A stretch of 64,000 bases of DNA, taken from Magnolia sinica. Taxonomy: Eukaryota; Streptophyta; Magnoliopsida; Magnoliales; Magnoliaceae. The position numbers and the translations under genes were made by a program. This document shows, one piece after another, positions 46,706-58,809 of this stretch. The notes below the pieces were generated by a model that saw only the letters and a program-made list of their open reading frames with translations, was not told the origin of the DNA and searched no databases. Location of the stretch: contig NC_080582.1 in the NCBI RefSeq assembly GCF_029962835.1, forward strand, positions 19,352,032 through 19,416,031. Direction: 5' to 3'. Each line of letters opens with the position of its first letter. Position 1 is the stretch's first letter.

Positions 46706-48900
46706 TGAGGGTCAAATATTGCATATTAGACCTCACTTATTACCTGATTGTACGTACATAATAATGCTTAACGCTCTATTTTAATCATGTTTGTGTTGCA
46801 AGGTGAATTTAGAAAGCTTGGACTAAAAAGGGCATTAAAAGCATGGATTTAATGCTCAAAAATTACTAAGGTAAGGGACGGATCCTAGGAGACAGAGATC
46901 GAAGAATTTACATGGCAAAGATCCGAGAAAATCAAGTGATTGAAGTTAAAAGGGCCTGAAAGTAATCTTGAATGCAAGATCACAGGGTTCCCACCATTTT
47001 TTTGGCTTGAAACTTTATATCTGGCATGAAGATCATAAATTAACTATACACATCAAAATTCGGCCCTTGGATCCTTGTGAAAGTGGCCCAATGGACAAAT
47101 TAACCCATAAATCACTGATCTGGGGCCCATCTGATACTGGATATGCTTCGATTTTGGTCTCAACCCCTCAAATTAGATGACAAAATGGATGGATGAAGCA
47201 GATTTCTCATGTACATTTCAGTGGACCCCACATGCATGATGCGTATGCACAGCCGAGTCGCACCAGATTTCTCATGCACATCTCAGTGGACCCCACATGC
47301 ATGATGCGTATGCACAGCAAGTGCACAGCCGAGCCGCACCGGACCCAGCCTCGATCAAAGATCGAGTTGACCCGATCCTTTTTCAAGACGGAAACAACGT
47401 CTGCACGTTAGATTGTTATGATGATCAGTAGGCCACCATGATCGTCCCATTGGATTATCTGAACCGTCCAACGTGTTCAGGGGGTGGGGCCGACTATACC
47501 CATGAGGTCTTTTTGGTCCCATGCACGTGGACACACGAGGATTGCCATCAAACGCAGGATGAACGGCAGGAAGATTTCATACAGTGGGCCGCACTAAACT
47601 CGAGCAAAACTAGCCATTCCTGACTGAAATTTTGCCACAAATCCAATAGAAGGGGTGGATTTCTTCGAAAACACCACTGTGGGGCCCACCAAACATGTCA
47701 GAGCAATCCCGTGCGCATGGCCAGCATTTGGGAAAATCGGGACTTTCGGGCTGTTCTACGATGAAGATCGTGATCGAATCAGCAATCCAAACTATCCACA
47801 AGCTCCAAAGGGTGGCCACAATCACCACCATGGAGTCAGAATGGGTTTTTTTGGGCTCTTCTTCCCACAAAATCCATCCAAACGCAAGTCATTTGCATTT
47901 TTGTTGCGTAAACTCATTGCGCACGAGGCTGTTGCTGTGTAAGTTCTTACATAAACACCCGACTGACCTTCTCTACGCACTCCCGGCCTCCTCCTCTTGT
48001 CTATAAAAGGAGAGAAGAGAGAAGCGTGAAATCCATCAGTTGGGGACGTAAATAGCAAGACATGGAGGGAGAGAAAGCTTGAACGGCGACGTCATATTCT
48101 TCCTTCTTCTTCGGTTTCTTCTTCCTTTTAATGTTTTTCATGAGATTTTAGTTTGATCATAACTATGATCGGCTAAACCTCTTAGCTAGGGCTAAGAGGT
48201 GAAGCTCGTAGTGTGATGGGAAGTTTTTTATGCCTTTGATTCATGTTTAAGTTGAACTATCTTTGGTTTTGGTTTAATTATGAGGAATATTCTTAGTTTT
48301 TAATGGTTTATTGTGACTTAAATTACAATGGATCTGCGATAGCTTCGGGTATGTTCTTTGCATTAGAGGGATTGTGAATGTGGGTACCTTGTTGTTCACC
48401 ATCGTCTCATGGACATGGTTGGATGATGAAATCCTTCCCTACGTTCATAACTCCCTTGGATTGGTTGTGGATCGGTTCAATTCTATTGTTTTCTTTGTCT
48501 TATGGGCATAGTTTGTGATGAAATCAAGTCTAATTCACATCCTTCTCATCTCTTGAAAAACTAGATCAAAGGAAGCTCATATTTGGTTTTTAATGATATA
48601 TCTTCCAACTGGAGGAAGATAGGACTCTAAATCCAGTTGTGTTCGTGAATCAAGCATAGATATCTCAAATCTTTACAAGTGGATCCTTAGAAACCCTAGT
48701 TTCTCACCTTTGAATTTTACAAGTTTTAGTTAATTAGTTCATTATTATTCTCTTAAATTCCTCAAGTTTAGATTACATCTTCGTCTAGTTCTAGTTTAAG
48801 TTACTTTCAGATTACGTACAAAATTCAGTCCCTGTGGATTCGACCTCGGTCTTACCAAGATTATTACTACATCGCGACCCTATACTTGGGGTGGTGAACA
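46706..48900 (+). repeat. Athila 5' LTR (2,195 bp)
   Basis: Begins 'tgagggtcaaatattgcatat' and ends 'gtggtgaaca' just before the PBS. Same start as 62,395. U3 contains 'cagtggaccccacatgcatgatg', which resembles the genome's palindromic repeats. A 65-bp direct duplication (units from 47,199 and 47,264) is absent from the 3' LTR. Confidence 0.85.
48001..48010 (+). promoter_or_regulatory. Athila 5' LTR TATA box
   Basis: ctataaaagg followed by 'agagaagagag'. The same box lies in the 3' LTR at 63,591-63,600. Confidence 0.65.
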
Positions 48901-48906
48901 TGTTTT

Positions 48907-48925
48907 TGGCGTCATTGCCAGGGAT
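48907..48925 (+). other. Primer-binding site, tRNA-Asp type (unit 1)
   Basis: tggcgtcattgccagggat, six bases after the LTR. It resembles the complement of the tRNA-Asp 3' end used by Athila elements, with a few mismatches. Confidence 0.65.
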
Positions 48926-49601
48926 TGTCGGTTATGTTTTTCTAAGATTAACTAGTTTTAGAACTAGGTTAAGATTAGGGTTTTTCTAGTTTTTTAATTC
49001 TAAGTTTAGGTTTTTCTATTTGATTTCTAAAAACTAACCTAACTTTCCTATTTTGTAGGACCCTGATATAAGCTTTCTAAATTGATAATCTCTTTCTAAT
49101 TTCTCTATTATTCTATTTTTAAGATTAGGGTTTTATTTTCTATTTTTAGAAACTTTTGAATTCTAGGATTTCTTTTATTTTTAGAAATTAACATACTTTC
49201 TAATTCTAGGTTTAGAACTTTCCTAATCAGTTTTTAGAAACTTTCTATTTTCGGTTTTTAGAAATTTTTCCTTTTTAGAAACTAGTTTACTTTTTATTTT
49301 TTAGGAACTTTCTAATTTTAGACTTTCTATTTTTAGAAACTGACTTGTTTTGTTTTGCAGGTTTTTAACTTAGAAACTTTTGATTTGGTAACCTCTTTCC
49401 AATTCTTCTCTCTTTACTTCTAGATTTCTATTTCTTTTTTCCTTTAGGTTTATGTTAAATTTTGAGATTGATGGTTGCTTCATGCCCAAGTGGGTCCATG
49501 ACAACACTCGACGTCTCTTGACTTAAGGAGGATTGGTTGAGGGGTTAACTATCCATCGCAAGATTAGACACCGTTCGAGATCCCTATAGTTAATTGAGGT
49601 T
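48926..49601 (+). other. Athila leader, unit 1
   Basis: AT-rich leader made of degenerate 'tttctatttttagaaac' repeats. No coding. Aligns with 55,545-56,204. Confidence 0.6.
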
Positions 49602-50604
49602 ATGGCCGCAAATCAACTGGCCAATTAACTAGAAGGACTACGTCAACCAAGGGTTGGGGAAGTCCAGGATGAGAATGAGGTGCACTAATCACCCCCACCT
49701 CGTACCTTACAAGATTATCTATAACCGGCAGGAGTGAGCACGCTCTCATGCATGGTTTTTCCAGAGAATACGGGACACATGGATATCAACCTAGGGGTGA
49801 TCCAACTCCTTCCTAAATTTCATGGGCATGAGTTAGAAAATCCATATTTACACTTAAAAGAGTTTGATGAGATCATAGACACTTTATATTTTCCAAACGT
49901 GTCTGAGGACACAGTCAGGTTGAAACTCTTTCCCTTTTCCTTGAAAGAGAAAGCTAAGACATGGTTGCATTCACTACGACCTAAATCTATTGGCACATGG
50001 AATGATATGATAAGGCAATTCATAAAGAAATTCTTTCCACATCATAAAACGAACACCCTTAGAAAGTCAATTATGAACTTCGCCCAAAATGAGGATGAAA
50101 CATTCTTGCAATGTTGGGAAAGGTTCAAGGATCTTGTCAGTTCATGCCCACAACACAGTTTTAAAATGTGACGCATTATACACTTTTTCTATGATGGACT
50201 GACATCTTTCATGCGCCAATTGGTTGAGACAATGTGCAATGGGGAATTCATAAATAAAAATGTCGATGATGTGTGGGATTACTTGGACAGACTTGTTGAA
50301 AACTCACAATCATGGGACACTTACCCAAAATCGAGCACCATGTCTAAGCCGACTCAATCTAAGGAGAGGGGTAGAATGTATCTCCTGAAATAAGACTATG
50401 ATATCAATTCTAAAGTGACTAATCTCATAAGAAAATTCGAGGCCATGGAATTAAAGAAGGATAGGGTTAATGAAACTGTTTACGGTATTTGTGATTACAA
50501 CATTCACATAACTGAAAATTGTCTAACAATACCAGCCTTTTAAGGGGTGTTGAATGAGGAATCTAATTCCATGAACAATTACCAAAGACCTTTCAATGGA
50601 CCTA
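49602..50604 (+). pseudogene. gag: Athila gag, unit 1, N-terminal part
   Basis: The ATG at 49,602 is in frame with the capsid domain, but three stops follow in the first 45 codons. The core begins near 49,734: 'GVIQLLPKFHGHE', 'LKEFDEIIDTLYF', 'VRLKLFPFSLKEKAKTWLHS', 'TNTLRKSIMNFAQ', 'FLQCWERFKDLVSSCPQHSF', then a stop at 50,169. It continues with 'LVETMCNGEFINKN' and a zinc-knuckle-like segment whose first Cys is Tyr. A hAT element interrupts it at 50,612. The capsid would assemble particles. Confidence 0.85.
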
Positions 50605-50612
50605 CCTCCAAT
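50605..50612. repeat. hAT target site duplication cctccaat (left)
   Basis: Exact 8-bp match to 52,626-52,633. Unit 2 has the empty site once, at about 57,190. Confidence 0.9.
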
Positions 50613-50619
50613 TAGAGTT

Positions 50620-50830
50620 GGGCAATCCTGACCCGATCTGGTGGATCCGACCCGATCCGACCATATCCGACCCGATCCAAACCGATCCGATGGCCTGGAT
50701 CGGTGCGGATCGAGTAGGGCAGGCTAGATCCGAAAGCATTTCGGGTCGAGTTCGGATCCATACCTACCCGTACCGATCCGATTCATAATCCGATCCGAAT
50801 AGATCCGACCCGATCCGGAGCGAATGAACC
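50620..50830. repeat. Left subterminal ccgatccgac array of the hAT element
   Basis: More than ten variants of gacccgatccgacc at irregular spacing. The inverse set is at 52,430-52,610, for example 'ggatcggatcgag'. Confidence 0.8.
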
Positions 50831-50960
50831 ACATGCATTTCCACTATGGGCCCCAACAGAGTTTACTCAGTACTAGACGTGGATTTGTTGGTGTACCACA
50901 CACCAGCTATATAGTTGTTGTAGGTACGTGTCGTGTACGAAGATGAGTAACGGTGAAGAC

Positions 50961-51479
50961 GGATTGGCTACTCCCCCTACACCAGCCCTGTGGCTGTAGT
51001 CGGTGCTCTGTGGGCCCGACCATGATGTGTGTGTTTCATCCATTTCGTTCATCCATTTTATAGATCATTTTAGGGCTTTATACAAAAAAATGATAGGGAT
51101 ATAAATCTCAGGTGGACCACACCACAGGAAAACAATAATGATTGGATATCCACCATTATAATCCTCCTAAGGCCCACTGTACTGTTTATTTGACATCTAA
51201 TATGTTGATTAGGTCATAAGGACCCAGATGAAGGGAAACAATAAATATCAACTTGATCAAAAACTTTTATGGCCTCCAAAATGTTTTTAATGGTCAACGT
51301 TCATTCAACACTGTTTCCTATAATGTGGTCCATTTGAGATTCGATATACTCATTTTTTTCTCGTAACATAAAATGATCTATAAAAATAGATGGAGGGCAT
51401 GGATGAAACACATACATCATGGTGGGGCCCACAGAGCATGGACCACCAGCCATTGGCTAGTGGCAAGGAGAGTAGCCAG
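50961..51479. mobile_element. Foldback element nested in the hAT element
   Basis: Complete palindrome: left 'ggattggctactccccctac', right '...ctagtggcaaggagagtagccag'. Very close in block order and spelling to the copy at 857-1,448, so both belong to one subfamily. No gene. Confidence 0.8.
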
Positions 51480-51589
51480 TTCGTTTCCAGTACAACTACT
51501 GGCGTCTAGCCTTCTCGAGCTCCGGGCGCTCCTCAAGCTCCAAGTTGTACAAATGGTTCAAAGGAGATCAAAGTTATATAGGCCCCACA

Positions 51590-51860
51590 GTGATGTATTT
51601 ATTTTATCTACACTGTTCATATATTTTTAGAGATCACTATAGAGCATTATCCAAAAAATGAATAATATCTAAAGATCATCTGGACCACACCACAAATAGC
51701 AGCAGAGAATGATTTTCACTGTTAAACAATTCGTATGGTCCACTTGATAGTTAGATCTGTCTTATTTTTCGTCTCAAGCCTTAAGACGATCTTGTCAAAT
51801 GGATGGATGGTTTGGATATAACACGCACCCCATGATTAGACCCACAGAACTCGCTAACGT
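51590..51860. repeat. Foldback half-copy in the hAT element
   Basis: 'cccacagtgatgtatttatt', 'atcatctggaccacaccac', 'tggtccacttgatag', then 'ggatggatggtttggatataac'. Similar to 42,630-42,910. Confidence 0.6.
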
Positions 51861-52264
51861 CGATAAAGAATTCACTCTGTGTAGGCTGCGTGAAAAGCAA
51901 GTAATTGCAACTGATTGGATTTGATTTAGGTTCTTTATCATTGTAGATACCACCTTTTACTCAGTTTTTTTTTCACCCATCCAAAACCTTTGTTACCAAA
52001 GTAGACTCCTTACGTACAGATTAGGAATTTACGGACGAAAATACCCCTCCTTTTAACAACTTTAGACTCACTTTTGCAACAAAAAAAAAAAAAGCAAGGG
52101 CAATTTCGTCATAAAGTCCAACTTCGTAATGTAAGGTTTTGGGACGTTGCCAAATCACGCTGGATAAAAGGCAGCGTCTAAAGCCACAATTATTTCCAAT
52201 TTATTTTCATGCAGTGCACGTCAAAAGTCCAATAAGAACGTGTATATGGTAGACTGAAAGTTCT

Positions 52265-52410
52265 TTCAGAGTCATGTGGGGCCCACCTTGATGTATATAT
52301 TTTATCTAAGCCGTTCATCCATTTTCACATATTATTTTAGGCCTTGAGCATAAAAAGGCAGTATATTAAAGGCTTAAGTGGACCACACCACATGAAACAG
52401 TTTGATTAAA
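52265..52410. repeat. Foldback arm fragment in the hAT element
   Basis: 'tgtggggcccaccttgatg', 'aagccgttcatccattttc', 'aagtggaccacaccacatg'. One arm only. Confidence 0.6.
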
Positions 52411-52625
52411 TTCATACAATCCGAATCGTACCCAACCTGATCTGACTCGTTTCCCTGACCAAGTTGGACTAGGTTCAGGTCAGGCCAACCATGCATCGAA
52501 TCGGTCCAAATCAGGTGACCCAGATCCAGTCTTGGATCGGATCGAGTTCGAGTCAAGCCATTGGGATTTCGGATCAGATCGAGTTGGACCTAATCCGATC
52601 TGATCCAGACCAATGCCCAGCTCTA

Positions 52626-52633
52626 CCTCCAAT
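52626..52633. repeat. hAT target site duplication cctccaat (right)
   Basis: Pairs with 50,605-50,612. Confidence 0.9.
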
Positions 52634-53089
52634 ACATACAATCCTAGTTGGAGAAATCATCCAAACTTCAGTTGGAGGAATGGACAGACTGCTACTCCAC
52701 AAGGTTTTTTCAATCAAATTCCAAATCAAGTGAAACCTCAAGAGGATCCAGTTCTAAAACATATTCAAAACCAAGAGCTTATCACTCAGGGTATATTGGA
52801 AACCCTTCAAGACATTTCAAAGGCCATACAAGGACGTGAGATAAAAAATTCAATTGAGAAAAAAGGGATTCTTCCAGCCCAACCTTTCCCCAATCCTAAA
52901 CCGCAATATGAGATAAGTGATCTAAGCACTTCAAATCAGATGGAGCAAGCTAAGTCTATCACCACTCTTAGGAGTGAAAAAATAATTGACAAATCTATTC
53001 CGATAAGTGCTGAAAAGCCTAAGGACCCGGAAGAGGACAAAAATGATAGACCTAGCACTGCTACACAAGAATTAGAACCAAAACTTTAA
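52634..53089 (+). pseudogene. gag: Athila gag C-terminus, unit 1
   Basis: After the hAT element the frame continues with 'YNPSWRNHPNFSWRN', 'IQNQELITQGILETLQDIS', 'QYEISDLSTSNQMEQAKSI' and 'PKDPEEDKNDRPST', ending in a stop at 53,089. This is the Gln-rich, disordered end of Athila gag. Aligns with 57,190-57,626. Confidence 0.75.
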
Positions 53090-54153
53090 GGCAAGTCAGT
53101 TACTTCATTTCCCCAACGGTTGGTTGCACCAAAACGTCTCTCTAACGCTTAGGATATTCTAGAGGTGTTGAAACAAGTGAAGGTCAATATTCCTCTACTT
53201 GATGTCGTAAAATAAATACCTTCATATGCCAAATTTCTGAAAGACTTGTGTACGACCAGAAGATGGCAAAATATTCAAAAAAAAATCTTCTTGACTGAGA
53301 AAGTAAGTGTCATCCTAAAGCAAGATGTGCTACAAAAATTCAAGGATCCCGGTACCCCAACCGTACCTTTTATAATCCAGAACTACCGAATCAGCACGCA
53401 CTTCTTGACTTAGGAGCGAGTGTAAATCTGATTCCCTACTCGGTGTACAAACAACTAGCTTTGGGTGAATTAAAACCCACCCTAACCACACTACAGCCTG
53501 TTGATCGCTATGTTCGTGTACCGAGAGGGATAATTGAGGATGTGCTGGTCTAGGTTGACAGATTCTACTACCCCATGGATACTGAACCCATCAGTAACAT
53601 GAGCACTCAGATTTCCGTCATTCTTGGTTGCCCATTCCTTGCTGCTTCAAACACAATTATCAATTGCAGGAATGGAGTCATGAGTATGTCTTTCCGGAAT
53701 ATGACATTGAAGTTAAATATTTGTTTTAACATACACAGACGGTTAAAGGATGATGACAATTTTCACAACATTAACATGATCAACTCTTTCATGGAAGATA
53801 GAACACCCTTGACCTTATCCTTTAATCCTCCAGAGACGTGTCTGGCCCACTCTCATGATTTTGATGATGATATGATTAAGAAGATGGTTGCCATGCTTGA
53901 CACTGCGCTGGTACTTGAAGTTAACCAATGGAGGCCACAATTTGAAGAATTGCCCCAAACCGAAGAAGTGCCTCTGCCGTTTAACCTCAAGGCACTGAAG
54001 CTTGACCTAAAACCTTTGCCCTCTGATTTGAAATATGTTTATTTAGGTCAAGATGAGACATACCCTGTGGTGATTTCATCCCACCTTGAGCAAGAACAGG
54101 AGATGAAGCCCTTGGATGGACGATTGCAGACCTCAAGGGAATTGACCCTTTGA
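53090..54153 (+). pseudogene. pol: Athila protease and linker, unit 1
   Basis: Near 53,400-53,450 'LLDLGASVNLIPYSVYKQL' has an intact aspartic protease core (DLGAS). Then 'VRVPRGIIEDVLV', a stop, and 'VILGCPFLAASNTIINCRNGVMSMSF' from 53,575. The linker to RT is Asp/Glu-rich. Frame breaks occur at about 53,140-53,400. It would process Gag-Pol. Confidence 0.8.
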
Positions 54154-54934
54154 TTTGTACTCACTGCATTTATCTTGAGGATAATGCGAAAACTTCTCGG
54201 CAATCACAACGTAGACTAAATCCAAATATGAAAGAAGTGGTTAAAGCTGAGGTTCTTAAACTATTAGATGTGGGTATCATATACCCTATATCCGATAGTC
54301 AGTGGGTGAGTCCAATTCAGGAGGTTCCTAAGAAGTCTGAAATCACCATCATAGCCAATGCCAATAATGAACTCGTGCCAACTAAGAGTAATTACTGGTT
54401 AGAGAATGTGCATTGACTGTAGGAAGTTGAATACTATCACGAGAAAGGACCACTTTCCTTTGCCCTTCATTGATCAAATTTTGGAAAGGCTAGCTGGTCA
54501 TTCTTATTACTGTTTCCTTAATGAGTATTCAGGCTATAATCAGATAGAGATAGCCCCTGAAGATCAGAAAAAGATTACATTTATATGTCCTTACGACACC
54601 TTTGCTTACTGAAGGATACCATTCGGACTATGTAATGCCCCCGCCACTTTTCAGCGATGCATGATGAGTATTTTTTCTAATATGGTGGGGCAATATCTAG
54701 AGGTCCTCATGGATGATTTCTCTGTCTTCGGTCCATCTTTCAGTGAGCCCTTAGAAAGTCTTAAATGTGTGCTAAAAAGATATGAAGAAAAGAATTTGGT
54801 ACTCAATTGGGAGAAGTATTATTTCATAGTTCGTAAGGAAATTGTTCTTAGACATATCATCTCGTCCAAATAATAAGGCAAAAATTAATCTTATCTCTAA
54901 CCTACCTCCACCCAAGAACATACGAGACATGCGA
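54150..54934 (+). pseudogene. pol: Athila reverse transcriptase, unit 1, truncated
   Basis: 'KAEVLKLLDVGIIYPISDSQWV', a frame change, 'MCIDCRKLNTITRKDHFPLPFIDQ', 'YCFLNEYSGYNQI' (usual FLDGYSGYNQI: D and G changed), 'FGLCNAPATFQRCM' and the catalytic 'VLMDDFSVFG' with both Asp. The match ends at 'NIRDMR' (54,934), where LTR sequence begins; RNase H and integrase are missing. Confidence 0.85.
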
Positions 54935-54936
54935 GC

Positions 54937-55519
54937 CTTAAATTACAATGGATCTGCGATAGTTTCGGGTATGTTCTTTGCATTACAGAGATTGTGAGCG
55001 TAGGAGCCCTATTGTTCACCATCGTCTCATGGACATGGTTGGATGATGGAATCCTTCCTAACATTCATAACTCTTTTAGATTGGTTGTGGATTGGTTAAA
55101 TTCTATTATTTGCTTTATCTCATGGGCATGGTTTTGTAATGGAATCAATTATAATTCTCACACCTCTCATCTCTTAAAAACTAGATCAAAGGAAGTTCAG
55201 AATTGGATTTTAACGATATATCTTCCAACTGGATGAAGATAGGACTTTAATTTCAGTTGTGTTCGTGAATCAAGCATAAATCTCACTGATGTCTACAAGT
55301 GGATCCATGGCACTCTAGGTTCCTACATTTGAATTTTACAAGTTTTAGTTTAGTTATTCATCATTATTCTCTTAATTCTTCCTGATTTAAATTACATCTT
55401 CGCATAGTTCTAGTTTAAGTTGCTTTCAGATTACGTGCAAGGTTCAGTCTGTGTGTATTCGACCTCGGTCTTACCGAGATTATTACTACATCGCAACCCT
55501 ATACTTGGAGTGGTAAATA
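54937..55519 (+). repeat. Athila LTR, 3' quarter only
   Basis: Starts 'cttaaattacaatggatctg', which is LTR position 48,318 onward, and ends just before a PBS. Its spelling ('gcattacagagattgtgagcgtaggagccc') is nearer to the 3' LTR at 63,970 than to the 5' LTR, so it belongs with unit 2. Confidence 0.8.
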
Positions 55520-55525
55520 AGTTTT

Positions 55526-55544
55526 TGGCGCCATTGCCAGGGAT
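55526..55544 (+). other. Primer-binding site, tRNA-Asp type (unit 2)
   Basis: tggcgccattgccagggat, one base closer to the consensus than that of unit 1. Confidence 0.7.
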
Positions 55545-56204
55545 TGATGGTTACGTTTTTCAGAGAATAACTAGTTTAGAATTATGTTAAGATTAGGGTT
55601 CTAATTTTAAGATAGGGTTTTTCTGTTTGATTTGTAGAAACTAACCTAACTTTCCTGTTTTGTAGGATCTTGACATAGACTTTCTAATTTGGTAATCTCT
55701 TTCTAATTTTTCTATTTTTCTATTTTTAATATTAGAGTTCTATTTTCTATTTTTATAAACTTTCTATTTTGTAAGATCTCTTTTATTTTTAGAAACTAAC
55801 TTACTTTCTAATTTAGGTTTAGAACTTTCTTAATCGGTTTTTAGAAACTTTCTATTTTCAGTTTTTAGTTTTTTTTTTTTTTAGAAACTAGCTTACTTTC
55901 TATTTTAGGAACTTTTCTAATTTTAGAATTTCTATTTCTAGAAACTAACTTGTTTTAGTTTGTTTTTGCAGGTTTTTAACTTAGGGACTCCAATTTGGTG
56001 ACTTCTTTCCAACCCTCTCTTTTCTTAGATTTCTATTTACTCTCTTTTTAGGTTTTATCTGAGATTGGGGGTTGCGAGTGTTTCATGCCGAAGTGGGTCC
56101 ATGACAACACTCGATGTCTCTTGACTAAAGGAGGATTGGTTGAGAGGTTAACTATCTATCGCAAGATTAGACACCGCTCGAGATCCTCAGAGTTAATTAA
56201 AGTG
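55545..56204 (+). other. Athila leader, unit 2
   Basis: AT-rich, 'ctatttttagaaac' repeats. Aligns with 48,926-49,601. Confidence 0.6.
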
Positions 56205-57626
56205 ATGGTTTCAAACCAATCTCTTCTACCACAACCTAAGATGGAGGACATCTAGGATGAGAATGAGGTGCATCAAGCACCCCTGCCTCATACTTTACAA
56301 GATTATTTACAACTGGCGCGAGTGAGCACACCCTCATACATGGTTTTTCCAAAGAATATGGGACAAATGGATATCAAGATAGGGGTGATCCAACTCCTTC
56401 CTAAATTTCATGAGCTTGAGTCAGAAGATCCATACTTCCGCCTGAAAGAGTTTGATGAGATCATAGCCACTTTATACTTTCTTAACGAGTTTGAGAACAC
56501 AGTCAGGCTGAAAGTCTTTCCCTTTTCTTTGAAAGAGAAAGCTAAGACGTGGTTGCATTCACTACGTCCTCGATCTATCGGCACATGGAATGACATGATA
56601 AGGGAATTCATAAAGAAAATTTTTCCACATCATAAAACGAATACCCTTAGAAAGTTAATCATGAACTTCGCCCAAAAAGAAGACGAAACATTCTTCCAAT
56701 GTTGGGAACGGTTCAGGGATCTTGTCAGTTCATGCCCACAACACGGATTTGAAATGTGGCGCATTACACACTTCTTTTATAATGGTCTGACATCTTGCAT
56801 GTGTCAATTGGTTGAGACAATGTGCAATGGGGAATTTATGAATAAAAATGTCGATGATGTGTGAGACTACTTAGATAGACTTGCTGAAAACGCACAATCA
56901 TGGGACATATACCCAAAACCAAGCACCATGTTTAGGCCGACTCAATCCAAGGAGAGGGGTGGAATGTATCTTCCGAAAGAGGATGATAATATCAATTCTA
57001 AAGTGACTAATCTTATAAGGAAATTTGAGGCCATGGAATTAAAGAAGGATAAGGTTAAGAAAATTGTTTGCGGTATTGCTTGTAACGTTCGCACAACTGA
57101 AAATTATCCAACAATACCTGCCTTTCAAGAGGTGTTGAATGAGCAATCTAATGCCATGAACAATTACTAAAGACCTTTCAATGGACCTACCTCCAATACA
57201 TATAATCCTAGTTGGAGAAATCATTCAAACCTCAGTTGGAGGAATAGACAAACTCCTCAAGGTTACTTTAATCAAATTCCAAATCAAGTGAAACCTCAAG
57301 AGGATCTGATTCTAAAACATATTCAAAACCAAGAGCTTATCACTTAGGGTATATTGCAAACCCTTCAAGACATTTCAAAAGTCATACAAGGACTTGAGAC
57401 AAAAAATTCAATTGGGGAAAAGGAGATTTTTCTAGCCCAACCTTTCCCTAATCCTAAACCGCAATATGAGATAAGCGATCTAAGCACTTCAAATCAGATG
57501 GAGCAAGCTAATTCTATCACCATTCTTAGGAATGGGAAGATAATTGACAAATCTATTCCGGTAAGGGTTGAAAAGCCTAAGGACCCGGAAGAGGACAACG
57601 ATGATAGACCTAGCACTACTCCATAA
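56205..57626 (+). pseudogene. gag: Athila gag, unit 2
   Basis: The ATG at 56,205 is followed by one stop, then an uninterrupted stretch of about 198 codons with 'GVIQLLPKFHELE', 'FPFSLKEKAKTWLHSLRPRS', 'FAQKEDETFFQCWERFRDL', 'NGLTSCMCQLVETMCNGE', ending at 56,862. Continues in pieces through 'KFEAMELKKDKVKKIVCG', with a damaged zinc knuckle, to 'DPEEDNDDRPSTT' at 57,626. No hAT insertion here: the site near 57,190 is empty. Confidence 0.85.
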
Positions 57627-58544
57627 GAATTGGAACCGGATCAAACTTCAAGGCAAGCCAGTTGCTCCATTTCCCTAACGATTGGTTGCACCAAAACCTC
57701 TCTCTAACTCTCAGGACATTCTAGAGGTGTTGAAACAAGTGAATGTCAATATTCCTCTACTTGATGCCGTAAAACAAATACCTTCATATGCCAAATTCCT
57801 GAAAGACTTATGTACGACCAAAAGACGGTAAAATATTCAAAAGAAAATCTTCTTGACTGAGAGGGTGAGTGTCATCCTAAAGCAAGATGTACCGCAGAAA
57901 TTCAAGGATCCCGATAGCCCAACCATACCCTGTGTAATCAGAAACTACCGAATTGAGCACACACTTCTTGACTTAGGGACGAGTGTAAATCTGATTCCCT
58001 ACTTGGTATAGAAACAGTTAGGTTTGGGTGAATTAAAACTCACCTTAACCACATTACAACTTGCTGATCGCTCTGTTCGTGTACCAAGAGGGATAATTGA
58101 GGATGTGTTGGTCCAGGTTGACAGATTCTACTACCATGTAGATTTTATCGTCTTGGATACCAAACCCATCATAACATGAGCACTCGGATTCCCGTCATTC
58201 TTGGTCGCCCATTCCTTGCCACCTCAAACGCAATCATCAATTGTGGGAATGGTGTTATGAGTATGTCTTTCGAGATTATGACATTGGAGTTGAATATCTT
58301 TTTCAACAGAAGCAGACAGTTAGAGGATGATGAGGATTTTCACGACTTTAATATGATTGACACTTTCGTGGAAGATAGAACGCTTCTGACCTTATCCTCT
58401 AACCCTCTAGAAACGTGTCTTGCCCACTCACATGATTTTGATGATGACATGATTAGGGAGATGGGTGACATGCTTGATACTACGCTGGTACTTGAATTAA
58501 CCAGTGGAGGCCACAATTTGAAGAATTGTCCCAAACCGAAGTAG
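57627..58544 (+). pseudogene. pol: Athila protease and linker, unit 2
   Basis: Around 57,965-58,015 the protease core reads 'LLDLGTSVNLIPY' followed by a stop: Ala of DLGAS is Thr. From 58,176 comes 'IPVILGRPFLATSNAIINCGN' and an Asp-rich linker ending at 58,542. More stops than unit 1 in the first half. Confidence 0.8.
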
Positions 58545-58809
58545 TGTCTCTGCCGTCTAACCTCAAGGCACTGAAGCTTGACGTAAAACTATTGCTCTCT
58601 GATTTGAAATATGTTTATTTAGGTCAAGATGAGACATACTCGATGGTGATTTCATCCCACCTTGAGTAAGAACAAGAGAGTATGCTCATATCTACTCTCA
58701 TTAAGCATAAGTGAGCCCTTGGATGGACGATCGCAGACCTCAAGGGAATTGACCCCTCGATTTGTACTCATCGCATTCATCTTGAGGATACTGTGAAGAC
58801 CTCTTAACA

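Larger units (their letters stand above)
50613..52625. mobile_element. Non-autonomous hAT element in Athila gag (2,013 bp)
   Basis: Ends tagagttgggca and tgcccagctcta are inverse-complementary at 11 of 12 positions and match the hAT pattern starting TAG. The 8-bp TSD and the uninterrupted homologous site in unit 2 confirm insertion. Subterminal DNA (50,620-50,830 and 52,430-52,610) is packed with ccgatccgac-like motifs in opposite orientations, candidate transposase-binding sites. No transposase frame. It carries a whole foldback element and two partial ones. Confidence 0.9.

Noticed and set aside
47610..48058. Several frames within the Athila LTR, on both strands
   Set aside because: They fall in the U3/R part of an LTR and their equivalents in the 3' LTR are not conserved as proteins.
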